Shown: in pieces, positions 1 through 8,717 of the stretch
How the letters are laid out: every line of letters starts with the position of its first letter
Numbering within the stretch: the first letter of the stretch is position 1
From: Clostridia bacterium
GTDB lineage: Bacteria; Bacillota; Peptococcia; DRI-13; SM3-B62
DNA: 49,978 nucleotides
Direction of reading: 5' to 3'
NCBI GenBank assembly: GCA_018433675.1
Contig: JAHDQS010000008.1
Span: 1 to 49,978, forward strand
Position numbers and translations under genes: made by a program
Notes under the pieces: model-generated
Told to the model about the DNA's origin: nothing
Databases searched by the model: none
Seen by the model: the letters and a program-made list of their open reading frames with translations, nothing else

Positions 1-168
1 AACATCGGTTTCAACTTTTGTGACACGTTCTTTTATCTCGGTCATATCTTGGCGCATACCCGTCATGTCTTGATTTATACCCGTTATCTCTTGGCGCATA
101 CCAGTCATGTCTTGAGTTAACCGGGCCAAATGCTCAAGAACTTTGCCTTGAAAATCATTATTTCCCAC
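1..168 (-). CDS. Partial coiled-coil protein, N-terminal 56 residues
   Basis: The gene begins with GTG at 168 and runs off the left edge, so only its N-terminus is visible. The peptide starts MGNNDFQGKVLEHLARL and continues as a polar helix built of near-repeats (QDMTGMRQ, QDMTEIKE), which looks like the start of a coiled coil. The start is set by an in-frame TAA just upstream and by a GAGGGA ribosome site that overlaps the glpX stop codon, with only 7 bases between the genes, so it is probably translated from the glpX transcript. The repeat at protein level comes from a 42-base tandem DNA repeat. No function can be assigned from this fragment. Confidence 0.6.
   Translation of the reverse strand, partial: MGNNDFQGKVLEHLARLTQDMTGMRQEITGINQDMTGMRQDMTEIKERVTKVETDV
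48..119. repeat. 42-bp tandem repeat inside the coiled-coil gene
   Basis: Bases 48-77 recur at 90-119 with three mismatches, a period of 42 bases or 14 residues. The period is a multiple of 3, so the frame is kept and the encoded helix gains or loses two heptads per unit. Only two copies are visible; more may lie beyond the left edge. Confidence 0.75.
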
Positions 169-175
169 TTATCCC

Positions 176-1168
176 TCACATCCTGACATACTTGGGTTTC
201 TTCTCAATATTGTGTTTAGCGTCAATAAAGCGCACTGTACCAGTGGCTCCGCGCATCACGACGGTATTGGTCGTAACGGTATCCCCGTAGTAGCGTACAC
301 CTTTTAAGAATTCTCCGTCGGTAATCCCCGTAGCCGCAAAAATGACGTCGTTGCCTTTAACGAGATCATCGATCGTTAAAACCTTTTTCAAATCCGCAAT
401 ACCCATTTCGTGTGCACGTTCCACTTCTTTTTCGTCTTCGGGCCACAGCCTGCCCTGGAACTCCCCGTCCAGACATCTTAAGGCCGCAGCCGCCAAAACC
501 CCTTCCGGCGCGCCACCAATCCCCATCACCATGTCTACCCCTGAACCGGGAATAGCCGTTGCCACCGCAGGCGAAACGTCCCCGTCGGTAATCAGCTTAA
601 TTCTGGCTCCGATCTCCCTTAATTCATCAATGATATGCTTGTGCCGAGGACGGTCGAGAACTACCACAGTGACATCGGAAATACCTTTGTTTAAACAGCT
701 CGCCACCGCTTTGACATTCTCGGTGACACTGGCATCTAACCGTAATCTCCCTTTTGTACCCCTTCCTGCGGCGATCTTCTCCATGTACATATCCGGGGCA
801 TGCAAAAGACAACCCTTTGGCGCAGCGGCCAGTACGGCTATAGCCCCGGTCAAGCCCTTGGCTATCAAATTGGTCCCTTCCAAGGGATCCACCGCAATAT
901 CGACCTGCACATACCCTCCGGCTCCGACCTTCTCACCGATATACAGCATCGGTGCCTCATCCATTTCACCTTCTCCGATAACTATCGTGCCGTCGATGTT
1001 AACAGTATCGAACATCGCCCGCATTGCTTGCACGGCGGCATCATCCGCGGCGTTCTTATCTCCTCGGCCCCACCAACGTGCCGATGCTAATGCGGCGGCT
1101 TCGGTCACTCGGACGAATTCCATTGCCAACTCCCGTTCCATAGTACATATTTTTCTCTCACTGCCCAC
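176..1168 (-). CDS. glpX: Fructose-1,6-bisphosphatase, class II (GlpX)
   Basis: Hydrolyses fructose 1,6-bisphosphate to fructose 6-phosphate in gluconeogenesis; cytoplasmic and metal-dependent in this family. The 330-residue protein matches GlpX along its length: GRGDKNAAD near residue 35, [15 protein letters not shown] around 65-79, the metal site DPLEGTN near 95, PDMYMEK, and GIGGAPEGV near 216. Homology to E. coli GlpX starts at Met10, but the only good ribosome site (AGGAGG at 1177-1182) lies 8 bases before the GTG at 1168, so GTG is chosen. It is last of the fba - tal - glpX set, with gaps of 22 and 49 bases, consistent with one sugar-phosphate operon. Confidence 0.93.
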   Translation of the reverse strand: MGSERKICTMERELAMEFVRVTEAAALASARWWGRGDKNAADDAAVQAMRAMFDTVNIDGTIVIGEGEMDEAPMLYIGEKVGAGGYVQVDIAVDPLEGTNLIAKGLTGAIAVLAAAPKGCLLHAPDMYMEKIAAGRGTKGRLRLDASVTENVKAVASCLNKGISDVTVVVLDRPRHKHIIDELREIGARIKLITDGDVSPAVATAIPGSGVDMVMGIGGAPEGVLAAAALRCLDGEFQGRLWPEDEKEVERAHEMGIADLKKVLTIDDLVKGNDVIFAATGITDGEFLKGVRYYGDTVTTNTVVMRGATGTVRFIDAKHNIEKKPKYVRM

Positions 1169-1217
1169 TCGCTTCGCCTCCTGCAGCAGTTCTTTCTGCT
1201 TTTCTTAATCTTTATGC

Positions 1218-1877
1218 TTATGCTTTATGCCCTTTTACGGCTTTTTCCCAGTCTGCCAAAAAGCGTTCTATACCTATATCGGTTAAAGGATGCTTCATCA
1301 TTCCCGTTAAGACTTTGGTGGGAATAGTAGCGATATGGGCCTTGGCCTTGGCCGCCAAAACAACATGCAGCGGATGTCTGATGCTGGCTGCTATTACTTT
1401 GGTGGGATAATTGTAATTCGCAAATATTTCTACAATATCGCTTACCAGAACCATACCGTCATGCCCGTTATCGTCAAGCCGACCCACAAAGGGACTCACA
1501 TATGTTGCCCCCGCCAAAGAGGCTAAAAGTGCCTGGTTCGCCGAAAAGATGAGGGTCACATTGGTCTTGATACCCTGTTCACTGAGAACATGGACTGCTT
1601 TTAGGCCCTCCTTGGTCATTGGTATCTTGATTACCACGTTTTCCCTGATAGCGGCCAACTCCCGAGCCTCTGCAATCATTTCTCGGGCCTGGGTTCCGAT
1701 GACTTCCGCACTTACCGGTCCGGGTACGATTTCAGCAATCTCCCCCACCAATGTTTTAAAGTCCTTCCCCTCTTCCTTCGCCACCAGCGACGGATTAGTC
1801 GTGACTCCGCTGATAACGCCGAGCTCCACTCCTTCACGTATTTCCTCAAAATTAGCGGTATCCAAAAACAATTGCAT
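1218..1877 (-). CDS. tal: Transaldolase / fructose-6-phosphate aldolase family (TalC/FSA-like)
   Basis: Small single-domain transaldolase of 219 residues, a TIM barrel that forms a Schiff base on a lysine. The N-terminus [11 protein letters not shown], the TTNPSL motif near 26-31, the lysine in VVIKIPMT (Lys84, the expected Schiff-base residue) and TLIFSANQA are all present. By length it belongs to the TalC/FSA group rather than the 330-residue TalB type; whether it transfers dihydroxyacetone (transaldolase) or cleaves fructose 6-phosphate cannot be told by eye. The ATG at 1877 lies 7 bases after GGAGG; an in-frame TTG six bases earlier is too close to that site. It lies between fba and glpX, fitting a non-oxidative pentose phosphate and gluconeogenic role. 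Confidence 0.9.
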   Translation of the reverse strand: MQLFLDTANFEEIREGVELGVISGVTTNPSLVAKEEGKDFKTLVGEIAEIVPGPVSAEVIGTQAREMIAEARELAAIRENVVIKIPMTKEGLKAVHVLSEQGIKTNVTLIFSANQALLASLAGATYVSPFVGRLDDNGHDGMVLVSDIVEIFANYNYPTKVIAASIRHPLHVVLAAKAKAHIATIPTKVLTGMMKHPLTDIGIERFLADWEKAVKGHKA

Positions 1878-1899
1878 AAGCAAACCTCCCCCGTCTTTT

Positions 1900-2754
1900 C
1901 TAAGCCTTACCGCTGCTGCCGAAAAGACGTATTTTTTCTCTGATTATCTCCGCCATTTTCTCCTTGGCGGGACCCAGTATCTTCCGCGGATCTATTTCTT
2001 GCGGCTTATTACGAACAACCTCCTGTACTCCTTTGACAAAAGCCTCTCTGATATTCGTATCTATGTTAACCTTGCGTACACCCAAGGAAATAGCCTTCTT
2101 GATGTCTTGAGCCGGCACTCCCGAAGAGCCGTGCAAAACGATGGGAATATCAACCACTTCTTTGATTTTCGCCAGCCTGGCAAAATCCAGCTTCGGCTCA
2201 AACTTGTATTGTCCGTGAGCCGTTCCTATGGCTACCGCCAACGCATCTACCCCGGTGCTTTCGGCAAACTCTTTGGCCTCCTGGGGATCTGTCATCATCG
2301 CTTCTTTATCCGATACCGTCACATCATCCTCGGTACCCCCGATTTTGCCAAGCTCTGCTTCGGTGGAAACCCCAACCGCCTGTGCTATCTCAACAACCTT
2401 CTTTGTCACCATAATGTTTTCTTCCAATGGTAGTTTCGAACCGTCATACATGACTGATGTAAATCCACTCTTGATGCATCTGACGACCTGGACGAAATCC
2501 GTACCGTGATCCAAATGCAGGGCCACGGGAACAGTAGCTTTACCGGCGGCAATATTGACCAGACCAACGATAAAATCCAGCCCCGCGTACTTGATAGCCC
2601 CCTGACTAGCCTGAATAATGACCGGGGAATTCTCGGCCTCAGCCGCTTGGACGATAGCCTGTATTATCTCCATATTATTGCAGTTGAAGGCGCCTACCGC
2701 GTATCCGCCTTTTTCCGCTTTTTGCAACAGTTCCTTGACAGTTACCAGTGACAT
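1900..2754 (-). CDS. fba: Fructose-bisphosphate aldolase, class II (zinc-dependent)
   Basis: Reversible aldol cleavage of fructose 1,6-bisphosphate to dihydroxyacetone phosphate and glyceraldehyde 3-phosphate. The 284-residue length is typical of Bacillus/Clostridium FbaA. HLDHG at residues 80-84 gives the catalytic Asp82 and zinc ligand His83; further zinc histidines are in [10 protein letters not shown] (about 178) and IVLHGSSG (about 206); the phosphate-binding stretch [12 protein letters not shown] follows. The ATG is preceded by GAGGGGG at 8 bases. A hairpin with T-tail stops transcription from the gene upstream, so fba probably has its own promoter in the AT-rich bases 2760-2840 and heads the fba - tal - glpX operon. 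Confidence 0.95.
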   Translation of the reverse strand: MSLVTVKELLQKAEKGGYAVGAFNCNNMEIIQAIVQAAEAENSPVIIQASQGAIKYAGLDFIVGLVNIAAGKATVPVALHLDHGTDFVQVVRCIKSGFTSVMYDGSKLPLEENIMVTKKVVEIAQAVGVSTEAELGKIGGTEDDVTVSDKEAMMTDPQEAKEFAESTGVDALAVAIGTAHGQYKFEPKLDFARLAKIKEVVDIPIVLHGSSGVPAQDIKKAISLGVRKVNIDTNIREAFVKGVQEVVRNKPQEIDPRKILGPAKEKMAEIIREKIRLFGSSGKA

Positions 2755-2845
2755 GAATGTTACCCCCTCTTTCGTAGTTAAATTTAAAGTTTATATGATG
2801 TATATACAATAACACCGTTTAGATGAATCTATACGCCGGGACAAA

Positions 2846-2870
2846 GAAAAAAGGCTTTATCTCTGCCTTT
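2846..2870 (-). terminator. Intrinsic terminator after the zinc-ribbon gene
   Basis: Read on the minus strand: AAAGGC, a 9-base loop, GCCTTT and a T-run. The stem is short (6 bp) but well placed, 48 bases after the stop of the gene at 2919 and about 90 before fba. Confidence 0.6.
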
Positions 2871-2918
2871 AACATTGCTCCGACTATGCTGATTCGATTG
2901 TTATCGAATTATTGCCGC

Positions 2919-3581
2919 TTATTCTACAGGCCAATACTTGCGCAACTTGCTATCATCCAGATACTTATATGAACCGGCCTCCAAAAGGATATTTCCTAAA
3001 TTGCACACATGGTTTAAATCCCGGGGAGTTTCGGCAAACAAGATCCCCACAGCCTGACAGTGCGGACAGGTCAACTCTATCCTATCCGGAAATACCTCCA
3101 CCTCTAAACGGCTGCTGCCACAACTGCATGAAACAAGCCCTTGTCCGGTCAAATCATTCACATACTCCAAAACACGCCTCATAATCCCGGTGTTGGAAAA
3201 ATATCCATCATATTCGACTTCTTTAAGCATTTGCCGAACCGACTTATCAATGGCCTTGATGTTTTCTTTCACCAGCTCTCTTTGTCCAAACAAGCCGATC
3301 TCCATCCCTGTATTTTCACAGCTAATGGTTTTTACTTCATCACTCCACATGTTTATCGCCTTATATGTAAAAGTATGCTTTGCTTCGCACATTATACACT
3401 CAACTTGCAAGCAAAAATGTGTTTTCCCTTTTTTCGTTATTTCTAGAATAGCTTCCCCGCATTCGCAGGTCATACCAATGCTCTCTTTTCGACCAAAATC
3501 AAAGCGGGATACGGAAAGTAAAACTAATCTACCACAATTCGGGCAACGCAAAGCGATTGTCGTTCGGGCAGATATTAGCAT
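2919..3581 (-). CDS. Multi-zinc-ribbon protein of unknown function beside spo0F
   Basis: A 220-residue cytoplasmic protein with paired cysteines: CPNC at 13-16, CEC at 39-41, CIMC around 62-65, CSC near 152, and CPHC near 172. This looks like two or more zinc ribbons flanking a helical middle part. No signal peptide or membrane segment. I do not recognise a characterised homologue; from memory, similar proteins sit beside spo0F and fba in Peptococcaceae-type genomes. The ATG follows GGAGGA by 6 bases. A sigma-H-like promoter lies about 58 bases upstream, and a terminator follows, so it can be a single-gene unit switched on at entry to stationary phase. Function unknown. Confidence 0.75.
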   Translation of the reverse strand: MLISARTTIALRCPNCGRLVLLSVSRFDFGRKESIGMTCECGEAILEITKKGKTHFCLQVECIMCEAKHTFTYKAINMWSDEVKTISCENTGMEIGLFGQRELVKENIKAIDKSVRQMLKEVEYDGYFSNTGIMRRVLEYVNDLTGQGLVSCSCGSSRLEVEVFPDRIELTCPHCQAVGILFAETPRDLNHVCNLGNILLEAGSYKYLDDSKLRKYWPVE

Positions 3582-3638
3582 TACGTCTCCTCCTTTCCTC
3601 CCGCTTAATCATTGGGTATCTTAACTGTTTACAATCAT

Positions 3639-3667
3639 GTATTCTTCATCATCAGCTAAATTCCTTC
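3639..3667 (-). promoter_or_regulatory. Sigma-H-like promoter of the zinc-ribbon gene
   Basis: On the minus strand GAAGGAATT, 11 bases, then GAAGAATAC. This fits the sigma-H consensus RnAGGAwWW - N11-12 - RnnGAATww with one mismatch at the final position, and predicts a leader of about 50 bases before the ATG at 3581. It lies between spo0F and the zinc-ribbon gene, where sporulation control makes sense. Confidence 0.5.
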
Positions 3668-3705
3668 CACATAGCAAGAAAACTTACATTCCCTGTTTTA
3701 CCATA

Positions 3706-4074
3706 TTATGGCTGCAATATTCTTTCCAACAAGCTCTTAATCCCTTCAAGGTCAAAAGGCTTTTTAATCATTGCGCAAGCCCCGTGCTTGACAGCATCCT
3801 CTAAAAGCAAAGACCCTCCGTACCCTGTCATGACGACAGCCTTAATCTGCGGTACAATCCTGCACATCCTTTCTATGGTTTCCAAGCCGCTCAAGCCCGG
3901 CATTTCCATATCAACCAATGCTGCCCTGATGTTGTTGCTGCCGATTAGTTCTAAAGCCTCTCTGCCGTTTGCCGCCGTTAGCACTTCGTACCCTAACAAT
4001 AGGCAGGTTTCTTTCAATAACCCTCTGATACCTTCGTGGTCATCAACAATCATAAGCTTATCAGCAGTTTGCAT
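3706..4074 (-). CDS. spo0F: Stand-alone receiver, sporulation phosphorelay protein Spo0F-like
   Basis: A single 122-residue CheY-like receiver with no output domain, the architecture of Spo0F, which relays phosphate from sporulation kinases to Spo0B and so to Spo0A in Bacillus. Acidic pair Asp11-Asp12, phosphoacceptor Asp55 in ALVDMEMPG, Thr83 in VVMTGYG and Lys105 in IKKPFD are all in place, and the AANGREAL and KPFD stretches resemble B. subtilis Spo0F. Many Clostridia lack Spo0B and phosphorylate Spo0A directly, so the partner here is uncertain. It starts 24 bases after alr behind GGAGGA and may be cotranscribed with it. Confidence 0.82.
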   Translation of the reverse strand: MQTADKLMIVDDHEGIRGLLKETCLLLGYEVLTAANGREALELIGSNNIRAALVDMEMPGLSGLETIERMCRIVPQIKAVVMTGYGGSLLLEDAVKHGACAMIKKPFDLEGIKSLLERILQP

Positions 4075-4098
4075 TGGCAGCCCTCTCCTCCATTGAAG

Positions 4099-5304
4099 CT
4101 ATTTTGCGGCAAGTCCTTTTGCCTCGGTGGTTATTATCCTTCCTTCCCGGAAGGATTTGATCTCTCCGTTCTCAAAGTATACCCTGGGCGTGAGCGGACT
4201 TACAGCGGTCCTCCGAACAGGAACCGTAGCCCAGGAACCGATCTTTACTCCCGGCACATTGCTGACATCCACCATTGTCAGTTGCATCCCGGCCTTGCCA
4301 ATAACGCGGCCTTCGCCTTCTTCAAAAAAAACCGGCTGAGCGGCTCTTTTAATATCAAGGTATTGCAAAAGGGGTTTGAGCATTCTTTTGAGCAATTCCA
4401 TAAAACCGGACGGTTTGAGCATCGGCTCCACCTGCAACCCATCCGCAAAACCAAGAGATATAACGGCAACTCTGGTTTTGTGTTTTGTTTTAAAAGCCTT
4501 GCCATAACCAACATTATGACCCGGCGGCAATTCCCGCAAAGAAATAACCTTTGTCTTCAACGTCCAGGGATTCCGGAGGGAAAGGCTTTCCCGTAAGCGA
4601 GTATTCGGATACTGCCCAAAAAGCACAGTACCAACCCTGACCATATCCAGGTGCATCTTTGGAAGCTCAATCAGCGCCGCACTATTGCAAATGTGTCTGA
4701 TCAAATCCCGGAAACCGGCTGCCTCCAAAGCATCTAGGGCTTCTTTAAACAAGCGAAACTGGCTTTGTGCATATCCTTTTTCCCGCCACATGGCTGTGGC
4801 CAGATGAGAATATACCCCTTCCAGCTCTACCCCGGCCATGGATTTAAGCTCACAGGCTGCCTCAACAACCTCCCCCGGCCAAAACCCCGTTCTGCCGAAG
4901 CCGGTCTCCACCTTTAAATGAACCTTTATCCTTCGGTTCGCTTCTGCCGGCACTTGTCTTAAAAGGTCTAAGCCCTCTCTGGCTCCTACCGTGACCGTCA
5001 GGTTACCGTCAATGATGTCCCGCAGTTCCTCCTGTAAAAAAGGTCCAAAAACCAGAATAGGCACGGATATTCCCGCTTCTCTCAGCTCCTTGCCTTCCGC
5101 AACACTGGTTACACCCAGCATATCGATGCCTTCGTCTGCCAAAACCCGACCGGCTTCCACCGCTCCAAGACCATAAGCATCCGCCTTCACAACACCCAGT
5201 ATTTTTACTTCCGCTCCGACTTTCTTTTGTATTTCCCGGTAATTGTGTTTTACGGCATCCAGATCGATCTCGACCCGGCTTTTTGTTTTGGCCATAAGAC
5301 CCAT
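4099..5304 (-). CDS. alr: Alanine racemase family protein, divergent active site
   Basis: PLP enzyme of the alanine racemase fold (N-terminal TIM barrel, C-terminal beta domain), 401 residues; the family interconverts L- and D-alanine for peptidoglycan. The PLP lysine is Lys40 in VVKADAYG, and HICNSAAL and the VGYG tyrosine (equivalent to catalytic Tyr265 of the Geobacillus enzyme) are present. By eye several usual residues differ: the GYADG motif reads GFADG, the usual CMD triplet reads GMQ, and the SYRxPR tyrosine (Tyr354 equivalent) is replaced in SPLTPR. It may be a fully active variant or have another amino acid substrate. The ATG at 5304 follows GGAAGGG; the FemAB gene ends 3 bases upstream, so the two are cotranscribed. 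Confidence 0.85.
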   Translation of the reverse strand: MGLMAKTKSRVEIDLDAVKHNYREIQKKVGAEVKILGVVKADAYGLGAVEAGRVLADEGIDMLGVTSVAEGKELREAGISVPILVFGPFLQEELRDIIDGNLTVTVGAREGLDLLRQVPAEANRRIKVHLKVETGFGRTGFWPGEVVEAACELKSMAGVELEGVYSHLATAMWREKGYAQSQFRLFKEALDALEAAGFRDLIRHICNSAALIELPKMHLDMVRVGTVLFGQYPNTRLRESLSLRNPWTLKTKVISLRELPPGHNVGYGKAFKTKHKTRVAVISLGFADGLQVEPMLKPSGFMELLKRMLKPLLQYLDIKRAAQPVFFEEGEGRVIGKAGMQLTMVDVSNVPGVKIGSWATVPVRRTAVSPLTPRVYFENGEIKSFREGRIITTEAKGLAAK

Positions 5305-5307
5305 TTT

Positions 5308-6435
5308 CTACCCTTCCTTTTCTTCTGAATTCTCATTGTCTCGTCGGTTTCCTGCCGGTTTAATCCGATTTTTCAAATTGATGAGCCGGCGGATATTTTT
5401 CTGGTATATCGGCTCCAGGTTTGTCCACAGCTGATAGTAAAAGGGCGAAAAGACCAGATCATACTCACCCACAAACTCCGTATACTCCCCGTTAAAGCCC
5501 TTCTTAAAACGATAGAGTCCATAAAGCGGGTTGTCCTCGGAAAGATTGCCGGGAACACCCCGAAAATCATACATGACACAGTCATTATTCTTAGCCCATC
5601 TGATCATTTCCCATTGCAACAGGTAATTAGGCATTACATTACGATGTTCATTGGAAGAAGCCCCGTAAATGTACCAGGCCTTGTCGCCGAAAATAAAGGC
5701 CAGCGTGCCCGCTATGGCTTTTTGTTGATAATAGGCCATAAAAAGCTTCAAATAACCTGCCGGCATCAGATAATCCCAAAGATCCGAAAAGTAACCATAG
5801 GAACGGACTAAAAACTTATCTCGTTCTGTTGTTTCTTTTAGAATCCGATAAAATTCCGGCAACTCGTCCTTGCCGCAATCATTCCGGACTTCCACGCCCC
5901 TTTTCTGTGCCAACCTGATGTTGTAGCGGGTTTTGTGATGGAGATTGGCGAAAAGCGTTTCCTCCTCCGGGGTAATATCTAACCGAAATACATATTTCGG
6001 CTGCACTCCCGAAAAACCCTCCCCCTTCTCGGCCGAAAGGAATCCTCTTTTTTTGAGGTAATCCCGGAAAACCAGATCTGACGAAGGAATATCGGGATCT
6101 AGTTTTAAAAAAATCGCTTGGCGTTTTTGGGCCAACTTTTTTACTTCCGCAAACAGGTTGTCCATCAGCACCCCATCATGAACATCCCCTACCGGTCCTC
6201 GCGGGGCATAAAAAATATTTTTACCCAGCACAGGGATTTTCCTCTGCAAGATGCCGATAGCCGCCTGGGGATTTCCTGCAGAATCTTCAAGCAACAACCT
6301 TAGAGGCCGCCATTCGCCCTTGCCCTTAATTTCACCCCATTCGTACGACTGGAGAATATGTCCTTTGGCGGCGGCAGTGACAAAGTCGTTGTAATATTTT
6401 TTTTCCTCTTGTCCAATCAGCTTGGCGTGGTACAT
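5308..6435 (-). CDS. FemAB/MurM-type peptidoglycan aminoacyltransferase
   Basis: A 375-residue protein of the FemX/FemAB family, which transfers an amino acid from aminoacyl-tRNA to the stem peptide of lipid II. Features seen: SYEWGEIKG near the N-terminus, HHKTRYNIRLAQKRGVEV in the first GNAT half (about 165-183), and the second-half stretch YLLQWEMIRWAKNNDC followed by DFRGVPG. The C-terminus is basic and could lie against the membrane. Start ATG at 6435 follows GGAGG by 5 bases. The neighbour alr (gap 3 bases) suggests that the cross-bridge amino acid and its racemised form are made together. The amino acid cannot be deduced from sequence alone. Confidence 0.85.
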   Translation of the reverse strand: MYHAKLIGQEEKKYYNDFVTAAAKGHILQSYEWGEIKGKGEWRPLRLLLEDSAGNPQAAIGILQRKIPVLGKNIFYAPRGPVGDVHDGVLMDNLFAEVKKLAQKRQAIFLKLDPDIPSSDLVFRDYLKKRGFLSAEKGEGFSGVQPKYVFRLDITPEEETLFANLHHKTRYNIRLAQKRGVEVRNDCGKDELPEFYRILKETTERDKFLVRSYGYFSDLWDYLMPAGYLKLFMAYYQQKAIAGTLAFIFGDKAWYIYGASSNEHRNVMPNYLLQWEMIRWAKNNDCVMYDFRGVPGNLSEDNPLYGLYRFKKGFNGEYTEFVGEYDLVFSPFYYQLWTNLEPIYQKNIRRLINLKNRIKPAGNRRDNENSEEKEG

Positions 6436-6525
6436 AACGACCTCCCCTATTATCCTTTATTCTAACCATTGTATTTTCCGATCTATACAACTCCCCTAGC
6501 CTGTCTATTCAAGACGAACAACAAA

Positions 6526-6567
6526 AGGGCTGCCCCCGGCGAACATTCGTGTAGGAAACAGCCTTTC
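6526..6567 (-). terminator. Probable terminator after pyrG
   Basis: On the minus strand AAAGGCTG pairs with CAGCCCTTT (one bulged C) around an inner CGAA/TTCG hairpin, followed by TTTTGTTG. It lies 24 bases after the pyrG stop and separates pyrG from the FemAB gene. Confidence 0.5.
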
Positions 6568-6590
6568 TTCTTAAATGGAAGCTAATGTTG

Positions 6591-8228
<1,638 letters not shown>

Positions 8229-8248
8229 TTAATTTACATACCTTTTAA

Positions 8249-8277
8249 ATTCTATACTTCCCCTTCCCGACAGTCAA
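8249..8277 (-). promoter_or_regulatory. pyrG: Sigma-A promoter of pyrG
   Basis: Minus strand TTGACT (8272-8277), 17-base spacer, TAGAAT (8249-8254). Close to consensus, and leaves a leader of about 30 bases before the TTG start. Confidence 0.7.
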
Positions 8278-8317
8278 CATCATAAACACCATAAAGTTTA
8301 AAGTTCGCATTTTGTCG

Positions 8318-8710
8318 CTATTCTTCGACATCACTACGAGTTCCGTTTTGGGCCGTCATTTTTTTTGCCTTGAGCAGCGCTGCCTTTTTTATAATCAGGT
8401 TTTCTTGGGAACGGCGATAAAAAGGCGTTCCCTTGCTTGAAGCATGCGAAATATTACGCCTGATCACCTTTCCTTTCGCCCATTCTCTAAGACCCCAATT
8501 ACCCTGTCCTAAAGAAGCGAATCTGCTATCCAAGTTGATTTGAGTGTGAAACGCCGCCATTTGTTGGGGAGTGCCGTCCTTGATACCTTTGATCTCAAAG
8601 ACATCCCGAGCCAGCTCACGAAAATCCCGACCCTGTCCTCCCATTTTTAATACCTGATAGGCGATCTCTACCTCATCCAGCTTAGGATTAATACCCTTGT
8701 AATCATCCAT
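8318..8710 (-). CDS. rpoE: RNA polymerase delta subunit-like protein (HARE-HTH), basic tail
   Basis: 130 residues. The N-terminal 80 form a HARE-HTH domain: the stretch MAAFHTQINLDSRF followed by GNWGLREW lines up with RpoE of B. subtilis (FYTDLNIDGRF, TWGLRSW). Delta binds core RNA polymerase and promotes its recycling. Unlike classical delta, whose C-terminal half is an acidic disordered tail that mimics nucleic acid, this one has a markedly basic tail (VIRR, FYRR, IIKKAALLKAKK). It is therefore a domain homologue whose tail probably acts differently. It lies 7 bases after argS and before pyrG, the classical neighbourhood of rpoE. Confidence 0.8.
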   Translation of the reverse strand: MDDYKGINPKLDEVEIAYQVLKMGGQGRDFRELARDVFEIKGIKDGTPQQMAAFHTQINLDSRFASLGQGNWGLREWAKGKVIRRNISHASSKGTPFYRRSQENLIIKKAALLKAKKMTAQNGTRSDVEE

Positions 8711-8717
8711 TAGGCCT

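Noticed and set aside
342-1208. Long open frame (288 codons) on the plus strand across glpX
   Set aside because: It is antisense to a clear GlpX, has Ser/Thr/Pro-rich composition typical of shadow frames, and no ribosome site.
1549-2433. Plus-strand open frame of 294 codons across tal and fba
   Set aside because: Runs opposite two well-conserved enzymes and across the gap between them; no homology pattern.
8324-8330. Spo0A-box match TTCGACA near the pyrG promoter
   Set aside because: Single copy, inside the 3' coding end of the rpoE gene, no partner box.
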